Source: a virus. Taken from it: a DNA stretch of 38,618 bases. Under the pieces are notes generated by a model. The model ran no database searches. It saw only the letters and a program-made list of their open reading frames with translations, and was not told the DNA's origin. The stretch covers positions 1 through 38,618 of the IMG/VR virus record IMGVR_UViG_3300038832_000015, one strand, 5' to 3'. The translations under genes and the position numbers were made by a program. Positions 31,939 to 38,271 of this stretch are shown piece by piece (positions within the stretch are counted from its first letter, which is position 1; each line of letters starts with the position of its first letter).

Positions 31939-32121
31939 TTATCCTCTTTTCTTTCTACACTTAGCTATAGCACCAGAAGCGTAAGCACTAGGAAACACTT
32001 TGTAACTTGCTTTTACTTTATAGTAACAAGAGTCTTTTACAGAACCACCTTTTTTCATGGTCTTAACCTTGTCAACTTTTTTCTTTCGCTTTACAGCTTT
32101 ACAAGTGCAATCTTTTCCCAT
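31939..32121 (-). CDS. Small Lys/Cys-rich protein of a marine-phage family, function unknown
   Basis: A 60-residue basic protein with five cysteines (Cys5, Cys7, Cys32 and one near the end among them). It carries the segment DSCYYKVKASYKVFPSAYAS followed by GAIAKCRK. This 'SCYYKVK...PSAYASGA...KCRK' pattern is one I associate with a widespread small phage protein, often encoded beside the KSYCARS-type gene as here. The cysteine spacing might bind zinc, but no known finger is evident. It overlaps the 70-residue membrane protein gene by 1 bp. Confidence 0.6.
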   Translation of the reverse strand: MGKDCTCKAVKRKKKVDKVKTMKKGGSVKDSCYYKVKASYKVFPSAYASGAIAKCRKKRG

Positions 32122-32333
32122 TATTTATTTGCAAACTTTTCTACGCCAGAAATACCAAACGAGCCTAACACAACCCAAACGAAGGAATCGTATACGAACT
32201 CGTTTATTACTAGGTCTGATCCAACCCACCCTGTAACAAGGTCAGCTATCATTATCAAACACATTATTGCAAAAGCTATAAATCCAACTATAGCTTTTTC
32301 GTTCCAAGCATTATCGTTTTTAAATATTTCCAT
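32121..32333 (-). CDS. Two-span small membrane protein (holin-like candidate)
   Basis: A 70-residue protein with two hydrophobic segments (about residues 14-36 and 46-64). The loop between them is short and carries acidic and aromatic residues, and the C-terminus is FGISGVEKFANK. Size and topology would suit a class II holin or anti-holin. However, it lies about 6 kb from the endolysin, and a better holin candidate flanks the endolysin directly. It is tightly packed between two same-strand genes (overlap 1 bp, gap 2 bp). Function is unassigned. Confidence 0.5.
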   Translation of the reverse strand: MEIFKNDNAWNEKAIVGFIAFAIMCLIMIADLVTGWVGSDLVINEFVYDSFVWVVLGSFGISGVEKFANK

Positions 32334-32335
32334 TA

Positions 32336-33061
32336 TTACCTTCTTAAGCTGTATTCAAAATCAAATATAAACTCTAAATGATGAGGGGTAAATAACTCTT
32401 CATTGTTAGCTAAAGCTTCTCCTGTAACACTTTCAAAAACAATAGAAGTTGCAGTTAAAGATTTAATAACACCAACAACGTTATCGTCAGCATCAACAAC
32501 TGTTTCTCCAACTCTAAAGTGTAGTAAAGCAGAAACATTGTCTACTGCTACAGTATCTGAAGCACCTGCACTTACAGCTCCATTAACTAAAACTCCAGTT
32601 GCCCCATTAAATGTTGGAGTTTCCGAAACACTAACAGCAGTAAAGAAAATACTTCTACTTCCCTCTTTAGGTTGCAGAAGTATAGGGTTATTAAAACTAG
32701 TGGTTAACTTATTATCTGTAGTAGATGTAATATTAAAGTTATCAAAATCTGCGTCTGCTGATTGAGTTGCATTTTTGTAGTGACAAAAACCAGTTACAGA
32801 CCTACTTGCCTGAATAGCAGTTAACTCAAGGCTATCGTCATGTTGATCAGTTTTTATAGCGTTATCATTACTGTTTAAAAATAATAACTGTAAATCTAAT
32901 GCGTTTGCGTTAACCTGGAGTTTATCAACAACAGTTATGTTTCTCAGAAGACAAGCTTCGTGAACTGGCAACTCTATCTCTATCAAATCAAATAGAGCTT
33001 CATCATTTGCGTAAGCATCTAAATCTAATACTGGAGAAACTCTTACTTGTTTAAAAGGCAT
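32336..33061 (-). CDS. Beta-rich virion-like protein, paralogue of next gene
   Basis: A 241-residue protein starting MPFKQVRVSPVLDLDAYAND and ending in FIFDFEYSLRR. It shares with the neighbouring 261-residue protein the stretch LLRNITVVDKLQVNANALDL, the block SADADFDNFNITSTTDN...TTSFNNPILLQP, and the C-terminal FDFEY. No signal peptide or membrane segment is present. The central region (about 160-215) differs between paralogues and may be an inserted or exposed domain (LLHFRVGETVVDADDNVVGV). I recognise no named family; an exposed virion or decoration protein is plausible from composition. It is separated from its paralogue by 15 bp. Confidence 0.5.
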   Translation of the reverse strand: MPFKQVRVSPVLDLDAYANDEALFDLIEIELPVHEACLLRNITVVDKLQVNANALDLQLLFLNSNDNAIKTDQHDDSLELTAIQASRSVTGFCHYKNATQSADADFDNFNITSTTDNKLTTSFNNPILLQPKEGSRSIFFTAVSVSETPTFNGATGVLVNGAVSAGASDTVAVDNVSALLHFRVGETVVDADDNVVGVIKSLTATSIVFESVTGEALANNEELFTPHHLEFIFDFEYSLRR

Positions 33062-33076
33062 AATTTTTAATTTTTA

Positions 33077-33862
33077 TTAATATTCAAAATCAAAAAGGAA
33101 GGTTATTACATTTCCATAATGTAGAGGATTGTCGTTACAAACATTTACTGCAATTGGTTCTTCAAAAGTTATTGTAGCTTTATCGTCATAACCTCCGCTT
33201 TTTGTCATACTTGCTATAACCCCTACAAAAGAACCGTCTGCCTTTGTTACAGAATCTCCTATTTTAAATACAGTTGTAGGATCAGTTTGATCTACGTCTA
33301 TAGTTTGTGCATAGTCACTCTGAAAACAACAAGTTCCGTTACAAGCTACCCAATTTTGATTAGCTTGACTAACTGCATAAACATCTACACCAGAATCCGC
33401 ACCAACAGCTACAGCAGGAGCACCACCATTTAATACAGCTGTAAAATATACATCTCTAGATCCTGCCTCTGGCTCTAAAACAATAGGGTTGTTAAATGAT
33501 GTAGTTAAAGCGTTATCTGTTGTAGAGCATAAGTTAAAATTATCAAAGTCTGCGTCTGCAGATTGAGTTGTGGACTCAAAATGAGTAAAACCTATAGCTC
33601 TTCTACTAGCGTTTAACGCAGTTAAAGAAACTGTACCTCCATTTACTGTACCTATAGCATCATCGTTATTATTCAAAAATAACAGTTGCATATCTAAAGC
33701 GTCTGCATCTTGCTTTGACCCATCTATAATTGTAATATTTCTTAATAAGCAAGGACCGCTTATTGGAAGCTCAATTTTTGTTAGAGCAAAAAATATGTCG
33801 TTATCAGCATACGTAGTCCCTGAACCAACTGCGGGATGAACTCTTACTTGCTTAAAAGCCAT
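33077..33862 (-). CDS. Beta-rich virion-like protein, first gene of leftward block, paralogue of neighbour
   Basis: A 261-residue protein starting MAFKQVRVHPAVGSGTTYAD and ending FLFDFEY. The core blocks match the 241-residue neighbour closely, e.g. SADADFDNFNLCSTTDNALT against SADADFDNFNITSTTDNKLT. Nucleotide similarity is also visible around the shared block (near 33540-33570 and 32735-32760), pointing to a tandem duplication. This copy carries a Cys-containing insertion (VACNGTCCFQSDYAQ, about residues 170-185) absent from the other. A TAnnTTTG element lies 32 bp upstream, making this the likely first gene of the long leftward transcript. Function unknown; probably structural. Confidence 0.5.
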   Translation of the reverse strand: MAFKQVRVHPAVGSGTTYADNDIFFALTKIELPISGPCLLRNITIIDGSKQDADALDMQLLFLNNNDDAIGTVNGGTVSLTALNASRRAIGFTHFESTTQSADADFDNFNLCSTTDNALTTSFNNPIVLEPEAGSRDVYFTAVLNGGAPAVAVGADSGVDVYAVSQANQNWVACNGTCCFQSDYAQTIDVDQTDPTTVFKIGDSVTKADGSFVGVIASMTKSGGYDDKATITFEEPIAVNVCNDNPLHYGNVITFLFDFEY

Positions 33863-33893
33863 AATGTTTTATTTTAAATTTTTATTTTATACG

Positions 33894-33901
33894 CAAATGT
33901 A
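33894..33901 (-). promoter_or_regulatory. Leftward promoter element (TACATTTG) in divergent region
   Basis: The minus strand reads TACATTTG, identical to the element at 736-743. It lies 32 bp before the ATG at 33862 and 30 bp from a rightward TATCTTTG, so the two face away from each other. No TTG is seen at the upstream spacing; the intervening sequence is almost pure A/T. Confidence 0.6.
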
Positions 33902-33931
33902 AGGATAATTTTTTAATTATAATAAAATTAT

Positions 33932-33939
33932 TATCTTTG
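33932..33939 (+). promoter_or_regulatory. Rightward promoter element (TATCTTTG) in divergent region
   Basis: TATCTTTG matches TAnnTTTG and ends 20 bp before the ATG at 33960. Expected initiation about 6-7 bp downstream leaves a leader of only about 14 nt. The upstream TTG is lacking. It would drive the rightward regulator/fibre genes. Confidence 0.6.
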
Positions 33940-33959
33940 ACCTAATTTAATCTAAGACA

Positions 33960-34283
33960 ATGAGGAATTACCTGAAGTATCTAAGTGATACCATGTACTC
34001 CTTTCAAAGAAAGTACAACCTTACGGATAATCAAATAAGGTTTCTCCTTTTTATAAATGACGAGAAGGGATCTTTTACTAAGAGGTTTATAAGGGAAAAT
34101 ATGTACGTTAGTAAAAACTTTAACGATAGAATGTTTCCTGAACTAGTAAAAAGGGACTACGTGTTTGTCTTTGAAAAACGAGCCTGGAACTCAAATCAAC
34201 CGAACCAGTATCGTGTAACAAATAAAACTCGTAGATTAATAAATAAATTTTACAACGTCCTTGAAGGGGCAGAAGAAATATAA
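33960..34283 (+). CDS. Small winged-helix-like DNA-binding protein (candidate regulator)
   Basis: A 107-residue protein. The order of segments suits a winged helix of MarR-like type: helix (YLKYLSDTMYSFQRKYNL), helix (TDNQIRFLLFINDE), helix pair with SFTKRFIRENMYVSKNFNDR as a helix-turn-helix, a possible wing (RDYVFVFEKRAWNSNQPNQY), then a C-terminal helix (TNKTRRLINKFYNV). It is the first gene of the rightward block and starts 20 bp from a promoter element in a 97-bp divergent intergenic region. It is therefore well placed to regulate one or both directions. The family call is from pattern only; a structural role cannot be excluded, since the next genes are a basic protein and fibres. Confidence 0.55.
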   Translation: MRNYLKYLSDTMYSFQRKYNLTDNQIRFLLFINDEKGSFTKRFIRENMYVSKNFNDRMFPELVKRDYVFVFEKRAWNSNQPNQYRVTNKTRRLINKFYNVLEGAEEI

Positions 34284-34285
34284 AA

Positions 34286-34918
34286 ATGGCAAGACTTTTT
34301 AAAAAAAGAAAAGAACGAAAAGAAGCAGCAGAATTGGCTAGAAAAGCTGAATTACAAGAGTTGAGAGCTAAAAACAGAGCTAAGAGAGAGGCTAAAAAAG
34401 CTGAAATGGCTGCTCTAGCTGAAGCTAAAAAAGCTAAAGGTCCTGGAAAATCTGGATTAGCTTCTGCAGAGGAGTCTGCTAAAAAGTCAGCTGAAATGAG
34501 AAAATTTAGACAGGATGAAAAACAAAAACAAGCTGCAACTAAAAGAGGCCTTTCAAATATAAAAGCTAGAAGAGAGGCTAAGCCAGGAGAGACTTATCAA
34601 AGAACTGAAGCTACAGGTAAGGTAAGCGTAAAGCGTAAAAGCGATCCAAGTAAAAGAAATCAACCTAAACCTGTTGAGCAAGAGTCTTCTTCCAAGGTTA
34701 AGTCTGATAAAAAAGAATTTGGAAAACATTCTATTTCTAAATACGGATCAAAAGGTAAGCAAACTTTTAGATCAAAACCAGGAGAGTCTTTAGAAGATTT
34801 TAAAAAAAGAATTAATCCAAAACTAAAACATGGCGGTGCTCTAGCTATAATGATTGCACCTGTGGACTCTAAAAAAGTAAAAGCAATTAAAAAAGGAGCT
34901 AAAAGAGGTAAAAAATAA
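34286..34918 (+). CDS. Very basic Lys/Ala-rich protein, possible DNA-associated or virion protein
   Basis: A 210-residue protein dominated by Lys, Ala, Arg and Glu. Residues 1-60 form a long charged helix (KKRKERKEAAELARKAELQE and onward). Residues about 60-150 are a low-complexity basic region (e.g. KVSVKRKSDPSKRNQPKPVE). There is a short ordered-looking part (KPGESLEDFKKRINPKLKHG, about 166-185) and a lysine-rich end (VDSKKVKAIKKGAKRGKK). It begins 2 bp after the winged-helix gene and ends 6 bp before the fibre gene. Composition resembles histone-H1-like or DNA-condensing proteins, but such composition is not diagnostic. No function is assigned. Confidence 0.5.
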   Translation: MARLFKKRKERKEAAELARKAELQELRAKNRAKREAKKAEMAALAEAKKAKGPGKSGLASAEESAKKSAEMRKFRQDEKQKQAATKRGLSNIKARREAKPGETYQRTEATGKVSVKRKSDPSKRNQPKPVEQESSSKVKSDKKEFGKHSISKYGSKGKQTFRSKPGESLEDFKKRINPKLKHGGALAIMIAPVDSKKVKAIKKGAKRGKK

Positions 34919-34924
34919 ATCTAA

Positions 34925-36643
34925 ATGAAATCACCAAAGAAAAATGGTATAGGTGAAGTTGTCACTGAATACGGTACTAGAGTGATGAAGGTTATAAAGA
35001 AAGGGCTACTAGGACGTAGCCTTTTTGATTTTTATGGGGATATAAAAGCCCAAGCCTTTAAAACTAAAGAATCATCATCAGTTCCATCCACCCCTGCTGA
35101 CGGTAAAGGTGGTGTTATATATACCAAATCTGCAGACGGTAAACTATACTATAAAAGTAACGAAGTTTCAGAGGTTGAGCTTAGTTCTAGTGGTGCTACA
35201 TTAACTACTGAACAGGTTCAGGATATTGTTGGTGCTATGTTTAGTGGCAATACTGAAACTAATATTACAGTTACTTATCAAGATGCTGATGGAACAATAG
35301 ATCTTGAAGCTACAGATACTAACACTACCTACTCAGAGGCTACAGGATCAGCAGAAGGCCTTATGTCTATCGCACACCATGATAAACTTGATGGCATAGA
35401 ATCTAATGCTGATGTAACAGACACCGCTAATGTAACTGCAGCAGGAGCCTTGATGGATTCAGAGCTTACAGATTTGGCTGGAGTTAAAAGTCTTGATACC
35501 TCTACATTAGCAACTTTAGCAGGTACCCAAACTTTTACTGGAGCAAAAACTTTTGAAGAAAAAGTAACATTAGATGGTAATCGAACTGTAACGCCAGGTG
35601 CTGATGGTATAGCACTACATATAGACGCTCAAGATATAACAGATGGAAACACTTCTGCTTCTGGAACAGCTGTTACATATAATCATATAACGTTTGAAAA
35701 CCCTAGATTATTTGCTACAAACGCTTCTGTAACAACTACAGACGCTTCTACAGTATTTATAAAAGGACAACCAATAGCAAGTACAAATCAAACTATTACT
35801 AAAGCTTGGGCTCTTAGAATTGCTGGTGGAAATTCATATTTTGGAGGCAATATAACTGTTGCAGGTAACGAAATAAAAGACGATGATGGAACTACATGTA
35901 TAACATTTGATAGCTCTGGTAACACAACAATAGCTGGTACTACTTCAGGTACTTTTTCAGGTAACTTAACTGGTAATGCGTCTGGTTCGTCTGGATCTTG
36001 TACAGGTAATGCAGCTACTGCAACAGCATTAACATCAGGAGATAAAACCATAGACGGTGACTTAACTATAGATGGTAATAATATAACTAATAACGCTTCA
36101 GCAGCAAACTTCAATATAGCATCTTCAAGAATACTTGAGCTGCAGCATGCTGGATCTTACGATATACAGTTAGGTAATTCTACAAACACAGACGTGTTAA
36201 AAGTTCAGGGAGACTCAGAAGTAGTTACTGTTAATGGAAAATTAGATGTAACTGGTAACGTTTTACCTGGAATAACATACGTAAAAATACTACCAAGTGA
36301 CTTTGTCCCAGATGATGTTGGTAGACCTGCAATGATAGACGATACTGGTAGTGACAGGTGGTTAGAGTCTCATGGTACAGCAAAGCTTTTTGCCTATGTA
36401 GACATACCTGTTGGCTTTAAAGCTACTCATGTAGACATTTATGGTAGTGCAACATCTGCTGTTACTGTCTATGAAGCTGACGTTAATAGTAAGACGGTAA
36501 CAAGTAAGGGTACTGGTAATATTGGCACACAAATAAATATCACTGACGTTAACTCTGATGCTACTAATTACATATTAATAGAGTTGGCACAAGCGTCTGG
36601 TGAGGAAGTATACGGAGGTAAGTTAACTATAGCAAAAATATAA
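34925..36643 (+). CDS. Tail fibre protein
   Basis: A 572-residue protein. A basic N-terminal part (residues 1-50, with KKGLLGRSLFDFYGDIKAQA) would attach to the virion. The long Thr/Ser/Ala/Gly-rich shaft (about 55-450) carries motifs usual in marine phage fibres: GGVIYTKSADGKLYYKSNEV, MSIAHHDKLDGIESNADVTD, TQTFTGAKTFEEKVTLDGN, LTGNASGSSGSCTGNAATAT and DLTIDGNNITNNASAANFNI. The C-terminal domain (about 452-572), starting VKILPSDFVPDDVGRPAMID and ending VYGGKLTIAKI, is shared with the next gene and probably forms the tip or receptor-binding head. The gene is 1 bp from its downstream neighbour. Receptor and host range cannot be read from sequence. Confidence 0.75.
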   Translation: MKSPKKNGIGEVVTEYGTRVMKVIKKGLLGRSLFDFYGDIKAQAFKTKESSSVPSTPADGKGGVIYTKSADGKLYYKSNEVSEVELSSSGATLTTEQVQDIVGAMFSGNTETNITVTYQDADGTIDLEATDTNTTYSEATGSAEGLMSIAHHDKLDGIESNADVTDTANVTAAGALMDSELTDLAGVKSLDTSTLATLAGTQTFTGAKTFEEKVTLDGNRTVTPGADGIALHIDAQDITDGNTSASGTAVTYNHITFENPRLFATNASVTTTDASTVFIKGQPIASTNQTITKAWALRIAGGNSYFGGNITVAGNEIKDDDGTTCITFDSSGNTTIAGTTSGTFSGNLTGNASGSSGSCTGNAATATALTSGDKTIDGDLTIDGNNITNNASAANFNIASSRILELQHAGSYDIQLGNSTNTDVLKVQGDSEVVTVNGKLDVTGNVLPGITYVKILPSDFVPDDVGRPAMIDDTGSDRWLESHGTAKLFAYVDIPVGFKATHVDIYGSATSAVTVYEADVNSKTVTSKGTGNIGTQINITDVNSDATNYILIELAQASGEEVYGGKLTIAKI

Positions 36644-36644
36644 T

Positions 36645-37265
36645 ATGGCACTAGCGGCAAGAAAAGTAGGAACAATACATAATAAAACAGGTGACGATTT
36701 GTTAGCTTTAAAAGCTAAGTATGATAATAATAAACATACAGAACTTGAAGTTTTTGACGGTGAGGCAGCACTTATATATCAAATGCAGCTTTTAAAAGAA
36801 GATGTAGATGAACTTAGAAGGTTTATAGTAAGTGAGATTGGCAGCACAAGCTATGATGACAAAATAAAAGTTTTACCTAATATGTTTATGTCTAACGATG
36901 ACGCAAACTTAGAAAGGGTTATGGTAGAAGACGACACTGTAAATAACTTTTCTATTAGAGTTGGTAGCTCTACCATAGAAATGTATGCTATGATAGAAAT
37001 ACCTAAAGGTAAAAAGGTAACACATGGTCAGGTGTACGCATCACAAAATAGAACTTCTTATTTCTACGAAGTAAATTATACCACTGGTGCTGCGTCATTA
37101 AAGAAATCAGGACCAGCTAATTCTAATCAAGCTTTTACTGACGCAAGAACTGGAGCTTCCACAGCTGTATCATCTACATCTACAAACTATTTACTAATAA
37201 AAGTAAACACAACATCCACCTATGATAAGATTTACGGAGCTGAACTTACTATAGCTGACATATAA
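36645..37265 (+). CDS. Short fibre-associated protein sharing the tail fibre C-terminal domain
   Basis: A 206-residue protein. Residues 1-70 contain a helical stretch (EAALIYQMQLLKEDVDELRR) that could trimerise. Residues about 74-206 are homologous to the fibre's last 120 residues: KVLPNMF against KILPSDF, MIEIPKGKKVTHGQVYAS against YVDIPVGFKATHVDIYGS, and YDKIYGAELTIADI against GEEVYGGKLTIAKI. It starts 1 bp after the fibre stop. It could be a second tip protein, a fibre-bound accessory, or a duplicated receptor-binding head. It ends 23 bp before a TAnnTTTG promoter for the next gene. Confidence 0.6.
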   Translation: MALAARKVGTIHNKTGDDLLALKAKYDNNKHTELEVFDGEAALIYQMQLLKEDVDELRRFIVSEIGSTSYDDKIKVLPNMFMSNDDANLERVMVEDDTVNNFSIRVGSSTIEMYAMIEIPKGKKVTHGQVYASQNRTSYFYEVNYTTGAASLKKSGPANSNQAFTDARTGASTAVSSTSTNYLLIKVNTTSTYDKIYGAELTIADI

Positions 37266-37287
37266 CGATAAAACAAAAATAATTTTA

Positions 37288-37295
37288 TATATTTG
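37288..37295 (+). promoter_or_regulatory. Rightward promoter element (TATATTTG)
   Basis: TATATTTG ends 24 bp before the ATG at 37320, a spacing like that of the scaffold promoter, whose element is identical. No TTG is found at the expected upstream position. The small gene downstream would thus have its own transcript. Confidence 0.6.
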
Positions 37296-37319
37296 CAAAC
37301 ACACATAATTTAAAATAAA

Positions 37320-37718
37320 ATGGCAACAGTAACAACAAAATTAACAATAACTAGTGCAGATCTATTATCTCAAAACTTAAATATATCTGTATCTAAATCA
37401 GCGTCAGTAGAACACACTACAGGTTTGGCTCGTAAAGCTATAACGTCTACAGCTAAAGGTACTGCATCAGGTCAAGTGACACTAGCTACATCAGGAGAGT
37501 ATACCTCACCTAACTACTTGTACGTAAAAAACATGGATTCTACAGCTACAGACTATATCTCTATATATGCTGATACGTCTTCTGACGATCCAGACTTACT
37601 ATACTTAGCTGGTGGACAGTTCGCAATATTACCACTTACATCTGGCTTAACACTTAAAGCTTACGCTACAACTACAAATACTGTTGTAGAGTTTATGATA
37701 TTTGGTACAGAAGCTTAG
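37320..37718 (+). CDS. Small beta-rich virion-like protein
   Basis: A 132-residue Thr/Ser/Ala-rich protein (start MATVTTKLTITSADLLSQNL, end TTTNTVVEFMIFGTEA). Alternating hydrophobic strands such as SPNYLYVKNMDSTATDYISI and FAILPLTSGLTLKAYATT suggest a compact beta-sandwich of the kind found in capsid decoration or small fibre-associated proteins. It has its own promoter element and lies downstream of two fibre genes. Its stop codon overlaps that of the convergent HNH gene by 3 bp (37715-37718 region), leaving no room for a terminator between them. No family is recognised. Confidence 0.5.
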   Translation: MATVTTKLTITSADLLSQNLNISVSKSASVEHTTGLARKAITSTAKGTASGQVTLATSGEYTSPNYLYVKNMDSTATDYISIYADTSSDDPDLLYLAGGQFAILPLTSGLTLKAYATTTNTVVEFMIFGTEA

Positions 37719-38083
37719 GATTTCTTCCTTTGCTCACTCTTAATCTTCTTGCACCCCTCACATCGACAACCGTTTCTATACGCTGTCGTTGAGGGGCAAG
37801 ACTTTGACTTACCTGCCCTGGCAGCCCTGTAGTTACAACTCTTGTGAGAGAAGGCTATATTCTCTATATCAAAAAATAACCCCTTAGGATCTTCTGAATG
37901 AAGCCAAGGGGTTTTATGTTCTACAGTGAAGTCATCACACGATTCTATTTCAGCACCACACTGATAACACCAGTGCATATCTAATCTCTTCGCAAACTCA
38001 AACAATAAGTTCTTCTTTAACCTGTTTGAAGCAGTGCCAGGATCCATACCCAACTGCTTAGTCTTTTCTTGCTTGATTCCCAA
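37715..38083 (-). CDS. HNH endonuclease
   Basis: A 122-residue protein. The N-terminal LGMDPGTASNRLKKNLLFEF is a helix-turn-helix-like lead. The HNH core follows: Cys39-x2-Cys42, then VEHKTPW with His56, DIENIAF with Asn75, and SHKSCN with His80 and Cys83. A second cysteine cluster (Cys96, Cys106, Cys108, Cys111) in the tail CPSTTAYRNGCRCEGCKK could bind another zinc. I recognise this as a small HNH family of marine phages and bacteria. It may act in genome packaging or processing, as HNH proteins near terminases do in other phages, or as a free-standing homing-type enzyme. It is convergent with the 132-residue gene and 2 bp from the short gene upstream. Confidence 0.75.
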   Translation of the reverse strand: MGIKQEKTKQLGMDPGTASNRLKKNLLFEFAKRLDMHWCYQCGAEIESCDDFTVEHKTPWLHSEDPKGLFFDIENIAFSHKSCNYRAARAGKSKSCPSTTAYRNGCRCEGCKKIKSEQRKKS

Positions 38084-38085
38084 AA

Positions 38086-38250
38086 TTAAAAGATTGGTTC
38101 GTTCAAGTCCGTAACACTTAACTCTATCAACTCACCCGACATAGACTGAATTACTACAACATAATGAGAGTCGCCAACGTAAAATCCAGAAGCCATAATG
38201 TGAGATTCACCATCTTTTGACACAGCAGCACCGCATACATTTTCAAACAT
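38086..38250 (-). CDS. Short hypothetical protein
   Basis: A 54-codon frame from ATG 38250 (MFENVCGAAVSKDGESHIMA...). A TTG seven codons upstream (38271) would lengthen it to 61 residues, but the ATG is preferred because ATG starts are used elsewhere here. The protein is beta-rich (GFYVGDSHYVVVIQSMSGEL) with no signal or membrane segment. It is 2 bp from the HNH gene, so they are probably co-transcribed. No promoter element is clear upstream; TATGTTTG at 38251-38244 overlaps the start itself. It is the last gene before the non-coding right end. No family is recognised. Confidence 0.45.
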   Translation of the reverse strand: MFENVCGAAVSKDGESHIMASGFYVGDSHYVVVIQSMSGELIELSVTDLNEPIF

Positions 38251-38271
38251 AGATTTTTGATTTTTTTGCAA

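Noticed and set aside
35788-36114. A 108-codon leftward frame inside the tail fibre gene
   Set aside because: It is antisense to low-complexity fibre sequence; its Val/Pro/Leu-rich translation reflects the complement of Thr/Gly/Asn codons.
38251-38271. TTG start at 38271 for the short gene before the HNH nuclease
   Set aside because: It adds a lysine/glutamine stretch from a T-rich leader; the ATG at 38250 is the simpler start, although no upstream signal decides it.
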